Positions 16,878 to 26,136 are shown, counted from the first letter of the stretch. The stretch: DNA of 64,000 bases from CBDAQD01 sp965275905 (GCA_965275905.1 CBDHYJ010000045.1:3871-67870), one strand, 5' to 3'. The notes: a model not told the origin generated them from the letters alone. Translations and numbers: made by a program.

Positions 16878-17777
16878 ATGACTGACATTACTGAACCTGC
16901 CTCCGCGACACCGGCGAAAGCGCCATCCAAGATCGTCCAGTGGCTCAAGGCCATCGCGCTGCTGCGCGAAAGCTGGGTTGGCTCCCTCGGCGCGATCATT
17001 GTCGGCGGCTTCTTTCTGATGGCCATTCTGGCGCCGCTGATCGCTCCGTTCGATCCGAACCAGCCGATCCTGCCGTTCGCCCTTCCGGGTGCCGCGGCGC
17101 CGGACGGTGGAACGTTCTGGCTTGGAACGGATCATCAGGGCCGCGATATCCTGTCCCGGATCATCTTCGGCGGGCAGCGGGTATTGTTCTACGCCACGGC
17201 AGCCACACTGGCGGCCTACGTGGTCGGCATCTTGATGGGACTGTATGCGGGATATTATCGCGGCTGGGTCGACGAGGTGATCTCGTTTGTCGCCAACGTG
17301 ATCCTGTCGTTCCCGGTCATGGTGCTCTATGTGCTGATCATCGCGAAGCTTGGTGCTTCCGGCGCCAACATCATCCTGGCGGTGGTGTTCGCGAGTTCAC
17401 CGGGCATCATGCGTATCGTGCGCGGCCTGACGCTGGACATTGCAACCCGCGAATACGTGACAGCGGCCGAAACGCGTGGCGAGACGCCATTCTATATTGC
17501 CGTTGTCGAGATCCTGCCGAATGCCCGCGGACCGCTGATCGTCGATTTCTGCCTGCGTATGGGCTACACGACGATAACGATCGGAGCCCTCGGATTCCTG
17601 GGCCTCGGCCTGCCGCCCCCGGATCCGGACTGGGGCGGAATGATCACGGAAACCCGTGCGTTCATCACGGGCGGTTTCCCGCATATGGCAATCATTCCGG
17701 CTGTTGCCGTTTCAATGCTCGTCCTCGGCTTCAACATGCTGGCCGACGGTATGCGCGAAGTGGCGACACGCGATTGA
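16878..17777 (+). CDS. ABC transporter permease, DppC type
   Basis: A 299-residue permease of the DppC/OppC group. The cytoplasmic N-terminus leads to a first membrane segment (SLGAIIVGGFFLMAILAPLI), a periplasmic stretch with FWLGTDHQGRDILSRIIFGG, which is characteristic of DppC, and then five further membrane segments with the EAA-like loop TREYVTAAETRGETPFYIAV. It is in the same operon as the DppB-type gene. Confidence 0.93.
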   Translation: MTDITEPASATPAKAPSKIVQWLKAIALLRESWVGSLGAIIVGGFFLMAILAPLIAPFDPNQPILPFALPGAAAPDGGTFWLGTDHQGRDILSRIIFGGQRVLFYATAATLAAYVVGILMGLYAGYYRGWVDEVISFVANVILSFPVMVLYVLIIAKLGASGANIILAVVFASSPGIMRIVRGLTLDIATREYVTAAETRGETPFYIAVVEILPNARGPLIVDFCLRMGYTTITIGALGFLGLGLPPPDPDWGGMITETRAFITGGFPHMAIIPAVAVSMLVLGFNMLADGMREVATRD

Positions 17778-17785
17778 CGAAAGAC

Positions 17786-17822
17786 CCGCGGCTCCGGAAT
17801 TCCGGGGCCGCGGAGTTTTTTC
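17786..17822 (+). terminator. Hairpin with U-tract between permease and ATPase genes
   Basis: CCGCGGCTCCGGAA pairs with TTCCGGGGCCGCGG (one T-G wobble) and is followed by AGTTTTTTC. It resembles an intrinsic terminator. As the ATPase gene starts about 85 bp later on the same strand, partial termination or a second promoter is likely. Confidence 0.65.
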
Positions 17823-17907
17823 GAGACGGTGCAATAACAAGAATCTCGGTCCGAAGCGCACGGCACACCGCCGCCCGAAGACCGAACAAGTTTAAGGGGA
17901 ACACATC

Positions 17908-20010
17908 GTGAGTGACACACAGCCTGTCCTTGAATGCAACAATCTGTGTATCTCGTATTTCGTGCGCGCCGGAGAAATCCCGGCTGTAGTGGACTTCAAC
18001 CTCAAGCTGATGCCCGGCGAGGCCCACGGCATCGTCGGCGAGTCCGGTTGCGGCAAGTCCACGGTCGCCCTCGCCATCATGAACTATATGGGCAAGAACG
18101 GCGGTATCGTCGGGGGCGAGATCAAGTTCCAGGGGCGCGACATGCGCACCATGTCGGAGGAGGAACTCCGGCAGATCCGCGGCTCGAAGATCTCCATGGT
18201 CTATCAGGAGCCCATGGCGTCGCTGAACCCGTCCATGCTGCTCGGTGACCAGTTGGCCGAAGTGCCGCTGTACCACGAGGATGTGACCCCGGAAGAGGCG
18301 TTCGACCGGGCCGAGCAGATGCTTGCCAACGTGCGCCTGCCGGACCCCGGCAGGCTCATGAGGTCCTACCCGCACCAGATCTCCGGCGGTCAGCAGCAGC
18401 GCGTGGTCATCGCGATGGCGCTGCTGTCCAATCCGGCGCTGCTTCTGCTGGACGAGCCGACGACAGCTCTCGACGTGACGGTTGAAGCCGGCATCGTCGA
18501 GCTGATCAAGGACATCTCGTCCGAGTTCGGCACCTCGATGATCTACATTTCGCACAATCTCGGCCTGATCCTCGAGACCTGCGACCGGCTGACGGTCATG
18601 TACTCGGGCGAAGCCGTCGAGGTCGGCGATATCGATACCGTGTTCAACAACATGCGCCACCCCTACACCCGCGGCCTGTTCTCGTCGATCCCGGTCCCGG
18701 GTGCCGACAAGAACGCCCGGCCCCTGACCTCCATCCGCGGCCAGTTGCCATTGCCGCACCAGCGCCCGCGCGGCTGCTATTTCGGTCCGCGCTGCGACTA
18801 CTATGACGAGCCGCGCTGCAACGCCGGCCGTCTTCCCATGGAAGAGGTCACGCCAAACAGCAACCACTTCGCCCGCTGCGTACGTGTCCACGAGATCGAC
18901 TGGGAGGCGGCCAAGCCGAAGCCGGTCGAACGCGAGGAGGTCGAGCCCGGTGATGTCGTCCTCAGGGTGGAGGATCTGAAGAAGCACTATGAGGTTCAGA
19001 AGTCGGGCCTGCTGTTCGTCGGCGACACGAAGACCGTCAAGGCCAACGAGGACCTGACATTCCGGGCCCGCGAGGCCGAGACCGTCGCCATCGTGGGCGA
19101 GTCCGGCTGCGGCAAGTCGACCTTCGCGAAGGTTCTGATGGGCCTCGAGGAATCGACCGCCGGGTCCGTTCACCTCGGCAACCTGGAGCTAGGCTCGCTG
19201 GCCGTGAAGGACAGGGATGAAAAGACGGTCGCAAGCCTTCAGATGGTGTTCCAGAATCCGTTTGATACGCTCAATCCGAGTCACACGGTCGGTTCCCAGA
19301 TCGCCCGTGTGATCAAGAAATTCGGCGTCGAATCGAACTCCGAAAAGATCCAGGACCGGGTCTACGAATTGCTCGATATCGTCAAGCTGCCGAGGGACTT
19401 CGCGCAGCGCCGGCCGCGCCAGCTTTCCGGCGGCCAGAAGCAGCGCGTCGGCATAGCCCGCGCCTTCGCCGGCAACCCGAAGGTCGTCATCGCAGACGAA
19501 CCGGTCTCGGCACTCGACGTGTCAGTCCAGGCCGCTGTCACCGAGCTCCTGATGGACATCCAGCGCGAGCACCGGACGACGCTGCTGTTCATCAGCCACG
19601 ATCTCTCCGTCGTCAGGTATCTGTCCGACCGTGTCGTGGTCATGTATCTGGGCCAGATCATGGAGAAAGGGTCGACGGAAGAGATTTTCGCACCGCCCTA
19701 TCATCCCTACACCGAAGCCCTGCTGTCGGCCGTTCCGATCGCCGACACCAAGGTTGAGAAGCGCAAGATCGTGCTCGAGGGCGAGATTCCCTCGCCGCTC
19801 AACCCGCCGAAGGGCTGCCCGTTCTGCACGCGCTGCCAGTACGCGATCGAGGGCCTGTGCGAGACCACGCCGCCGCCGCTCAAGGAATTCGAGCCGCGGC
19901 ACGTCATAGCCTGCCATCTGGATCATGAAACCCTGCGCAACATGAAACCGGTGATCCAGATCGAGGACGAAGACGACAGCAGTGTGCCGGTGGCAGATCC
20001 TGTCGCCTGA
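17908..20010 (+). CDS. Peptide-type ABC transporter, fused double ATPase (DppD-DppF)
   Basis: A 700-residue protein with two nucleotide-binding domains that would power the two permeases. Each half has Walker A (GESGCGKSTVALAI near residue 48; GESGCGKSTFAKVL near 395), a signature loop (ISGGQQQR, LSGGQKQR), Walker B (LLLLDEPTTALD, VVIADEPVSALD) and the oligopeptide C-terminal cysteine cluster (CYFGPRCDYYDEPRC; CPFCTRCQYAIEGLC). In many bacteria the halves are separate genes; here they are one chain. It ends just before a strong terminator. Confidence 0.94.
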   Translation: MSDTQPVLECNNLCISYFVRAGEIPAVVDFNLKLMPGEAHGIVGESGCGKSTVALAIMNYMGKNGGIVGGEIKFQGRDMRTMSEEELRQIRGSKISMVYQEPMASLNPSMLLGDQLAEVPLYHEDVTPEEAFDRAEQMLANVRLPDPGRLMRSYPHQISGGQQQRVVIAMALLSNPALLLLDEPTTALDVTVEAGIVELIKDISSEFGTSMIYISHNLGLILETCDRLTVMYSGEAVEVGDIDTVFNNMRHPYTRGLFSSIPVPGADKNARPLTSIRGQLPLPHQRPRGCYFGPRCDYYDEPRCNAGRLPMEEVTPNSNHFARCVRVHEIDWEAAKPKPVEREEVEPGDVVLRVEDLKKHYEVQKSGLLFVGDTKTVKANEDLTFRAREAETVAIVGESGCGKSTFAKVLMGLEESTAGSVHLGNLELGSLAVKDRDEKTVASLQMVFQNPFDTLNPSHTVGSQIARVIKKFGVESNSEKIQDRVYELLDIVKLPRDFAQRRPRQLSGGQKQRVGIARAFAGNPKVVIADEPVSALDVSVQAAVTELLMDIQREHRTTLLFISHDLSVVRYLSDRVVVMYLGQIMEKGSTEEIFAPPYHPYTEALLSAVPIADTKVEKRKIVLEGEIPSPLNPPKGCPFCTRCQYAIEGLCETTPPPLKEFEPRHVIACHLDHETLRNMKPVIQIEDEDDSSVPVADPVA

Positions 20011-20058
20011 CCGGCCGCCGCCGGCCGGCCTCCGGCAGCGGCATTCACAAAAACACAA

Positions 20059-20090
20059 AGCCGCCGGGCAATTCGCCCGGCGGCTTTTTT
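20059..20090 (+). terminator. Rho-independent terminator of the ABC operon
   Basis: AGCCGCCGGGC and GCCCGGCGGCT form an 11-bp perfect stem around AATTC, followed by six T. It lies 49 bp after the ATPase stop. Confidence 0.92.
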
Positions 20091-20179
20091 CGTTGAACAA
20101 TCGCGCAGTCCAAACTCATGCGCGCATGGTCTATCCCGCCTTCGCCTCTGCCGTTTCGGCAGGAGAACGGCGTATGCGC

Positions 20180-20201
20180 AAAAAACCGGGCCGGAAGCCC
20201 G
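20180..20201 (-). terminator. Probable terminator of the pseudoazurin gene
   Basis: Read on the minus strand, CGGGC-TTCCG-GCCCG is followed by GTTTTTT, eight bases past the pseudoazurin stop codon. The stem is short, but the U-tract and position are right. Confidence 0.65.
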
Positions 20202-20209
20202 TCTGGCGA

Positions 20210-20695
20210 CTAGGCCAGGAGCCCCTCCTTCTCGACCTCCGCCCAGATTTCGTCGAAGATCTTTTTCGCCTTGCCACGCTGTTTTACGGCTTTTGCCGCC
20301 TCAAGATTGGCGGTCATGCCCTCGCCTTCGACAATGATCAGACCGACCATGCCGAGGCTGTAGTGCGGTGTGCATTTGTAGCCGTAGATGCCCGGCTTAT
20401 CGAACGTCACGTCGGCGTCCTTGCTGATCTTGCTTTTCCACTTCTTGGCACCGTCCGGAATCATGCCCTTGATCGATTCACTGTTATGGCCCTTCTGGAC
20501 CGTCTTGAACCTGACGGTATCGCCGGGCTTGATCTTGAGAAGTCTCGGCTTGAAGACATTGCGAAGCTTCTTGTTGTCCGGATCCCTGTTGTACATCCCG
20601 ACTTCGATAACGTTGCCCTCTGCCAGGGCGCGACCTGCGAAGGGCAACGAGGCCAGCAGGGTAATGAATGCTCTCCGAGCAAGTGTCATTGGCAT
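20210..20695 (-). CDS. Pseudoazurin, periplasmic blue-copper electron carrier
   Basis: A 161-residue cupredoxin. The ATG at 20695 follows GGAG by eight bases. A signal peptide with a twin-arginine look (LARRAFITLLASLPFAGRALA) is followed by a pseudoazurin core. The type 1 copper ligands are visible: His in KGHNSESIKGMIPDGA, then Cys, His and Met in YKCTPHYSLGMVGLI. Pseudoazurins carry electrons to nitrite or nitrous oxide reductases, or to other periplasmic enzymes. No denitrification gene is in the window. A role with periplasmic dehydrogenases or Sox is possible. Confidence 0.9.
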   Translation of the reverse strand: MPMTLARRAFITLLASLPFAGRALAEGNVIEVGMYNRDPDNKKLRNVFKPRLLKIKPGDTVRFKTVQKGHNSESIKGMIPDGAKKWKSKISKDADVTFDKPGIYGYKCTPHYSLGMVGLIIVEGEGMTANLEAAKAVKQRGKAKKIFDEIWAEVEKEGLLA

Positions 20696-21047
20696 GTTCA
20701 ATGCTCCAGTTTATTCAACTCAAGTACGCCGCACCGCAGTGGCAACTCCAGACCACTGAAGCCCTTCCAGCGCCGGCTACACGACAGTAAGGTAGAAAAA
20801 TTCGATCAACTTATGTTCGGGCCATTGTCCCTGACAAGTTCCTCCAGCCGGTCCTCGCTACATTTATCATCCTGCGAGGGCCGGAGGCAATTGCGGCACT
20901 TCGAAACAGGGTCATCCCCGTTTCCCTGTGCTGCAGTAGATGCCGCGGCTTGAGTACCCTGATCGCGTGCTGAAGCACCTCGCCGGGATTTCTCTGAGCA
21001 AAAGTCCGTTCACGCCGCACGCCGCTCCGCAGAGAGCGAGGTGAGGT
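20696..21047. other. Gene-free stretch upstream of pseudoazurin
   Basis: About 350 bp with only short, unconvincing frames. It should hold the pseudoazurin promoter and the 3' end of the alcohol dehydrogenase transcript. I see no clear FNR/NNR dyad or terminator in it. Confidence 0.5.
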
Positions 21048-22064
21048 CTAGATATCCATCACGATCCGGCCGTCGATCCCGCCCTGCTCCATGCGGCTGA
21101 AGATCGAATTGATATCGTCGAGCGTCTCGGTCGTGAAATGCGCCGCGACCTTGCCCTCGGCGGCGAAAGCAAGCGACTCGGCAAGGTCGTTACGCGTGCC
21201 GACGATCGAACCGCGGATTGTCTTGCGCGTCAGCACCACATCGAAGATCGGCAGTTCAAAGCCGCCCGGCGGCAGCCCGACGAGGCTCATGGTACCGCCC
21301 CGCGCCAGCATGCCCAGCCCCTGCGAGAACGAGGTCGTGGAGACAGCCGTCACCAGCACTCCCTCCACGCCGCCACCGCTCTGCGCCTCGGCGGCCGGAT
21401 CGATCTCGGACGCGTTGATGACCTGATCTGCACCGAGCTTCGTGGCCAGCGCCAGCTTCTCATCGGCAATATCGACTGCGATGACATGCAGTCCCATGGC
21501 CTTGGCGTACTGCACCGCCATGTGGCCGAGCCCGCCGATGCCCACAACGGCGACGGTGTCGCCCGGCTTCGTGTCGGTCTCCTTGAGGCCCTTATAGACG
21601 GTGACACCCGCGCAAAGGACCGGCGCGGCCGCTCCGAAGTCGAGGCCGTCGGGCAGATGACCGACATAGTTTGGATCGGCCAGCACATATTCGGCAAAGC
21701 CGCCGTTGACCGAATAGCCGGTGTTCTGCTGATCGGTGCACAGGGTTTCCCAGCCGCCGCAGCAGTGGTGGCAGTGGCCGCACGCCGTATGCAGCCACGG
21801 CACCCCCACCCGGTCGCCCTCCTTGACCGAGGTCACGCCCTCGCCCACCTCGGCGATAATCCCGACACCTTCGTGGCCGGGGATGAAGGGAGGCGACGGC
21901 TTCACCGGCCAGTCGCCGTTCGCGGCATGCAGATCGGTATGACAGACCCCCGACGCCTCGATCTTGACGACGACCTTGCCGGGGGCGGCTTGCGGTTTTT
22001 CGACTTCGCGGATATCGAGCAGTTCGCCGAATTCCGTGACGACTGCGGCTTTCATCGTGGCCAT
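21048..22064 (-). CDS. Zinc-dependent alcohol dehydrogenase (AdhA/AdhP type)
   Basis: A 338-residue cytoplasmic NAD-dependent medium-chain dehydrogenase that interconverts primary alcohols such as ethanol and aldehydes. The catalytic zinc site is GVCHTDLHAANGDW with GHEGVGII. The structural zinc cysteines are in CGHCHHCCGGWETLC. The Rossmann loop is VVGIGGLGHMAVQYAKAMG, and an acidic residue at the end of the next strand (VIAVDI) fits NAD. The ATG at 22064 has AAGGAG twelve bases upstream; a GTG at 22085 would overlap that site. It is a single-gene unit. Confidence 0.93.
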   Translation of the reverse strand: MATMKAAVVTEFGELLDIREVEKPQAAPGKVVVKIEASGVCHTDLHAANGDWPVKPSPPFIPGHEGVGIIAEVGEGVTSVKEGDRVGVPWLHTACGHCHHCCGGWETLCTDQQNTGYSVNGGFAEYVLADPNYVGHLPDGLDFGAAAPVLCAGVTVYKGLKETDTKPGDTVAVVGIGGLGHMAVQYAKAMGLHVIAVDIADEKLALATKLGADQVINASEIDPAAEAQSGGGVEGVLVTAVSTTSFSQGLGMLARGGTMSLVGLPPGGFELPIFDVVLTRKTIRGSIVGTRNDLAESLAFAAEGKVAAHFTTETLDDINSIFSRMEQGGIDGRIVMDI

Positions 22065-22256
22065 GGCTGATCCAGTCTCCTTCACATGATCATTGTGCTG
22101 GAGCGCAGAATTACTGGATCAATGGCACAGGCGAATGACGCAGATCAACGCCAGGCAGGCGAATTGACGCGGTTTCGGGACAGCAGGACGAACGACAGGA
22201 TTGACTCCGCCGGGACTATTGAAGGCCGGACCGGCGGAATCTCACGCGATGGGCCC

Positions 22257-24074
22257 CTACTCCACCGTCACGCTCTTGGCCAGATTGCGCGGCTGGTCGA
22301 CGTCGCGCTGCAATGCCACCGCCGCGTGATAGGCCATCAGTTGCAGCGGGATGCCGAGCAGGATCGGATCGAGCTCCGGCAGGCTCTGCGGCACATCGAT
22401 CCGGGCTTCCACATCCGCCTCGAGCGGACCCTCGTGGGTGATCGCGATAACCGGCCCGCGCCGCGTCCTGATCTCGGAGACCGCCGACATGTTCTTTTCG
22501 AACAGGTCGTCGCGCGGCAGGATGGCGAAGGTCGGCCGTTCCGGCGCGATCAGCGCCAGAGGCCCGTGTTTGAGTTCTGATGCCGGATAGGCCTCGGCGT
22601 GGATGTAGGAAACTTCCTTGAGCTTCAGCGCCCCTTCCTGGGCGACCGGGAAGCCCTGCGCCCGGCCGATGAAGAACGCGCTTTCGATGCCGGCATAGCG
22701 CTTCGCCACGTCGCGAATCCGCGCCTCGTCATCGAGGATCTGCCGGATCTGACCGGGCAGCATCCGTAGCGCGTCGACAAACCGGCGCCCAGCGAGCGGT
22801 GACATGTCGCGAATCCGTCCGAGGTAAAGCGCCAGCAGGGCAAACGCGCCGAGCGTCGAGGTAAACGTCTTGGTCGAGACGACGGCGATCTCCGGGCCGG
22901 CATGCAGATAAATCCCGCCGTGGCATTCGCGCGCGATCGCACTGCCGACGACGTTGACCACGCCGAGCACGCGACCGCCCTTGCGTTTGATCTCCTGCAC
23001 CGCCATCAGCGTGTCGAGCGTCTCACCCGACTGGCTCACTGCAATGTACAGCGTGTCGGTCTCGATGACCGGATTGCGGTAGCGGAATTCGGACGCCGGT
23101 TCCGCTGATGTCGGGATGCGGGCGAGGCTCTCGATCATGTTGGCGCCGACCTGACCGGATATGGCGGCCGAGCCGCAGCCCAGGATCTTGATGCGCCGGA
23201 CGTCCAGCAATTCGTGTGCGTCCATGTTGAGGCCGCCGAAATGCGCACTGTGGAAGCGTTCGTCGAGCCTGCCCTGCAACGTCCGGGTGAGCGCGTCGGG
23301 CTGTTCGCAGATTTCCTTCAGCATGAAGTGATCATAGTCGCCCTTTTCGAGCGCCTCGGCACTGACGGAAATCTGGGTCGGCGTCTTGGTCGTGGGCTGG
23401 GAGTCGAGCGTCGACGTCCGGTAGCCGTCGGCCGTGACCACGGCCATCTCGCCGTCGTCAAGATAGATCGCCTGTTCGGTGTGGCGGATCAGGGCGGCCG
23501 CGTCGGACGCCACCAGCATCTCGTTCCTGCCGACCCCCAGGATCAGCGGCGAGCCGTTGCGCGCGACGACGATCCGGTCCGGCGCGTTGGCATCGACCAC
23601 GGCGATCCCGTATGTGCCGTCGACCTGCTTGAGCACGATGCGCAGCGCCTCCTCCAGGTCCTCCGTGCCGGCGCGCGCGACCATGTGCGCCAGAACTTCC
23701 GTGTCCGTTTCGGAGCGCAGTTTGACCCCATCGGCTTCAAGCCGGGCGCGCAGTTGCACGGCGTTTTCAAGGATCCCGTTATGCACGACGGCGATCCTGT
23801 CGCTCACGTCGGTATGCGGGTGCGCGTTGTCGTCCGTCGGCTCGCCATGGGTGGCCCAACGCGTGTGCGCGATGCCGCAGCCGCCCTTGAAGCGCTTGGG
23901 CAACGTCGCCTCTACGTCACGGACCTTGCCGCTCGCCTTGTGCAGCTTCAGCGCCTTGTTTCCCGTGACGGCGACGCCGGCGGAGTCATAACCGCGATAC
24001 TCCAGGCGGTGCAGCCCCTCGAACAGGATTGGTGCCGCGTCCCGCTTGCCCACATACCCAACAATGCCACACAT
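22257..24074 (-). CDS. glmS: Glutamine-fructose-6-phosphate aminotransferase (isomerising)
   Basis: A 605-residue enzyme making glucosamine-6-phosphate for peptidoglycan and lipopolysaccharide. The start at 24074 gives MCGIVGYVGKRDAAPILFEG, with the N-terminal nucleophile Cys exposed after Met removal. The glutaminase half shows HTRWATHGEPTDDNAHPH. The isomerase half has two SIS domains (GCGSAAISGQVG, SQSGETLDTLMA) and the C-terminal LAKSVTVE. It lies 17 bp after a small gene of unknown function and is probably its cotranscript. No glmS ribozyme is expected in this group and none is seen. Confidence 0.97.
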   Translation of the reverse strand: MCGIVGYVGKRDAAPILFEGLHRLEYRGYDSAGVAVTGNKALKLHKASGKVRDVEATLPKRFKGGCGIAHTRWATHGEPTDDNAHPHTDVSDRIAVVHNGILENAVQLRARLEADGVKLRSETDTEVLAHMVARAGTEDLEEALRIVLKQVDGTYGIAVVDANAPDRIVVARNGSPLILGVGRNEMLVASDAAALIRHTEQAIYLDDGEMAVVTADGYRTSTLDSQPTTKTPTQISVSAEALEKGDYDHFMLKEICEQPDALTRTLQGRLDERFHSAHFGGLNMDAHELLDVRRIKILGCGSAAISGQVGANMIESLARIPTSAEPASEFRYRNPVIETDTLYIAVSQSGETLDTLMAVQEIKRKGGRVLGVVNVVGSAIARECHGGIYLHAGPEIAVVSTKTFTSTLGAFALLALYLGRIRDMSPLAGRRFVDALRMLPGQIRQILDDEARIRDVAKRYAGIESAFFIGRAQGFPVAQEGALKLKEVSYIHAEAYPASELKHGPLALIAPERPTFAILPRDDLFEKNMSAVSEIRTRRGPVIAITHEGPLEADVEARIDVPQSLPELDPILLGIPLQLMAYHAAVALQRDVDQPRNLAKSVTVE

Positions 24075-24090
24075 GTATTCGATCCTCTCG

Positions 24091-24354
24091 TCAGCCATAG
24101 ACAATGCGGCGGATCTTGCGTTCGCTTAAAGGCGGTGCCGGAAAGCGGCGCGTGTCGAGCTCGCGGGCGATCTGCTCGAAGATGGCCGGGTTTCTCAAGC
24201 TTCGCCCCTGGAGCTGGCCATGGCGGCGCACAACGAACTCCTCGACCTGTTCCGAGAAGAAATCCACGACTTCGGCAACCACGCGGGCCGCCTCCGCCGG
24301 ACCAAGCCGCGTTGTCGACGCGACATGGCGCACAAGCTCGTCCAGATCCTCCAT
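24091..24354 (-). CDS. Small conserved-looking protein cotranscribed with glmS, unknown function
   Basis: An 87-residue soluble, mostly alpha-helical protein (MEDLDELVRHVASTT... to ...SERKIRRIVYG). The ATG at 24354 has GGAG seven bases upstream. The first about 50 residues look like a two-helix unit rich in Glu/Val with a Pro-Ala-Glu turn (RLGPAEAARVVAEVVDF). The C-terminal third is basic. I do not recognise the family. Its tight link to glmS and the dyad at 24392-24413 suggest shared control. Confidence 0.6.
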   Translation of the reverse strand: MEDLDELVRHVASTTRLGPAEAARVVAEVVDFFSEQVEEFVVRRHGQLQGRSLRNPAIFEQIARELDTRRFPAPPLSERKIRRIVYG

Positions 24355-24391
24355 ACATAATCTCCGGAATTTTACGACAGAATCGCAACAT

Positions 24392-24413
24392 ATTTGCCCG
24401 ATATTGGGCAAAT
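24392..24413. promoter_or_regulatory. Inverted repeat before the small gene-glmS operon, possible operator
   Basis: ATTTGCCC and GGGCAAAT are perfect 8-bp arms around GATATT, centred about 48 bp before the small gene ATG. The symmetry, size and place suit a repressor site. It lacks a U-tract of the kind expected of a terminator for mttB, which converges from neither side. Confidence 0.5.
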
Positions 24414-24474
24414 TATCTGGAAATGCAGAGGTAATCCAGAATTTCCGGTTAATCAGAGCCGATTCGGCCCGGCG

Positions 24475-26037
24475 TCAGAAGTCGGTCGGCGCACCGCCCT
24501 CTTCCTTGCGCCTGGCCACGAACGCCCCGAGTTCCTCGGCGACGGCCGGGTCAAGCGGCGGTGCCTCGTATTCCTCAAGCAACTGCCGGTAAATCTGATT
24601 GGCCTTGGCAAACGCCTGCGGGCTTCCCGCCTCGCTCCAGGTCTCGAAATTGCGCCAGTCGGAGATCGCCGGCGCAAAGAATGCGGTCTTGAACCGCTCC
24701 TGCGTGTGCTCGGTCCCGAAGAAGTGTCCGCCGGGGTCGACACCTGCGATCGCCTCGACGGCCAGCGCTTCCGGCGTGATTTCCAGCGGCGTCAGGAACT
24801 CGGTCACCATTTGCAGCAGGTCGGCATCGAGCACCATCTTCTCGAACGACGCCTGAAGCCCGCCCTCCATCCAGCCCGCACCGTGCTTGAGGAGATTCAC
24901 ACCACCCATGACCGCGCCCCAGAGCGAGAACACCGACTCGTAGGCGGCCTGCGCGTCCATTGCATTGGCCGCGCAGACGTTGGAGGAACGATAGGGAACA
25001 CCATACCGCTTGGCGAGTTGGCCGCCGAGCATGGCGGCCTTCATCGCCTCCGGCGTGCCGAAGGCCGGTGCGCCGGATTTCATATCCACGTTGGAGGTAA
25101 AGCCACCGTAGATGAACGGCGCCCCCGGCCGCACGCACTGCGTCATGACGAGGCCGGCAAGCGCCTCCGCGTTCTGCTGCGTCACCGCTCCGGCGATGGT
25201 GACGGGCGCCATAGCGCCGGCCAGCGTGAAGGGCGTCAGCACGACAATCTGGTTACGCCCCGACATCTCGATGATTCCCTGCAGCATCGGCGTATCAAGC
25301 CGGCGCGGGGAATTCGAGTTGATGATCGTCATGAGGCTCGGCTCGCGATCAAGCTGTTCGTCGGTCAGACCCCGCGAAATGCGTGCGATCTCGATACCGT
25401 CCAGATTGCGCTCCCTGCCGAGCGAATAGGCATGAAACGCCTTGTCCGACATCGTGACGAAATCCGAAAGGCAGTCCAGGTGGCGCACCGAAGGGTGTAT
25501 GTCGACCGGCTCGACCGGATAGCCGCCCCACATATGGACGGCATTGAGCATGTGGCCCAGCTTGATGAAATTACGGAAGTCGTCCTGGTTTCCGGGCCGC
25601 CGTCCGCCCTCCATGTCCGCACAGTTGGGCGCACTGGCAACCGCACAGAACGCCATCCAGCCATCGCCGAGACGAAGGCTGCGCTCGGGATTTCGGGCGT
25701 GCAGCGTGAATGTTGAGGGTGCTGTATCGATGCACTGCTCCACCAGACCGCGATCCATCCGGACCATCAGCCCGTCAGCTTCGACATCCGCACCGGCCGC
25801 CTTCAGAATCTCGCGGGCTTCATCGTGCAGAAACTCGATACCGTGTTCCTCGAGCAGCGTCAGCGAGGCCTGATGAATACTCTCAAGCTCGTCTTCCGAA
25901 ACAACGGGCACCGTTGGATAGCGCATCCTCGGCTGACGCCATGCCGGCTGTTCGAATCCGCCGCCCGCGCGATCCCGTCGCGTCGATCGCCCTCTCCGCC
26001 CGCCGGCCCTGCCGGCCCGTGCCGCTGCTTCGCCCAT
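24475..26037 (-). CDS. MttB-family trimethylamine/betaine methyltransferase (non-pyrrolysine)
   Basis: A 520-residue member of the MttB superfamily (COG5598), which transfers a methyl group from a quaternary or tertiary amine to a corrinoid protein. The Arg-rich N-terminus (GRRGRSTRRDRAGGGFEQP) leads to the TIM-barrel body with HARNPERSLRLGDG, SNSPRRLDTPM and PFIYGGFTSNVDMKSG. It reads through without an in-frame amber codon, so it is not a pyrrolysine enzyme of the trimethylamine type; the glycine betaine/proline betaine-like branch is the nearest known. ATG 26037 was chosen for GGAGGG just upstream; ATG 26061 would add eight residues. No corrinoid-protein gene is nearby. Confidence 0.85.
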   Translation of the reverse strand: MGEAAARAGRAGGRRGRSTRRDRAGGGFEQPAWRQPRMRYPTVPVVSEDELESIHQASLTLLEEHGIEFLHDEAREILKAAGADVEADGLMVRMDRGLVEQCIDTAPSTFTLHARNPERSLRLGDGWMAFCAVASAPNCADMEGGRRPGNQDDFRNFIKLGHMLNAVHMWGGYPVEPVDIHPSVRHLDCLSDFVTMSDKAFHAYSLGRERNLDGIEIARISRGLTDEQLDREPSLMTIINSNSPRRLDTPMLQGIIEMSGRNQIVVLTPFTLAGAMAPVTIAGAVTQQNAEALAGLVMTQCVRPGAPFIYGGFTSNVDMKSGAPAFGTPEAMKAAMLGGQLAKRYGVPYRSSNVCAANAMDAQAAYESVFSLWGAVMGGVNLLKHGAGWMEGGLQASFEKMVLDADLLQMVTEFLTPLEITPEALAVEAIAGVDPGGHFFGTEHTQERFKTAFFAPAISDWRNFETWSEAGSPQAFAKANQIYRQLLEEYEAPPLDPAVAEELGAFVARRKEEGGAPTDF

Positions 26038-26118
26038 CGCACCCTCCATCGCACCGCGCATCCAACGGCGGTGACATTCATGAACTGCACGTAACGTCTA
26101 TTTCACAACTTGGATCTT

Positions 26119-26136
26119 TGTACAATATATTGAATA
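26119..26136. promoter_or_regulatory. Operator-like site before mttB, related to the site before the XRE-cupin gene
   Basis: TGTACA-ATATAT-TGAATA lies about 90 bp before the mttB start. It shares the spacing and most bases with TGTTCA-ATATAA-TGAACA at 26795-26812. It is a degenerate copy, suggesting the XRE-cupin protein also controls mttB. Confidence 0.4.

Noticed and set aside
22086..22256. glmS-type ribozyme or riboswitch near glmS
   Set aside because: The region is downstream of glmS, and the upstream side has only a DNA dyad; no ribozyme core is visible.
24475..26037. Possible pyrrolysine (amber) codon in the MttB-family gene
   Set aside because: The frame has no internal TAG and is full length without one.
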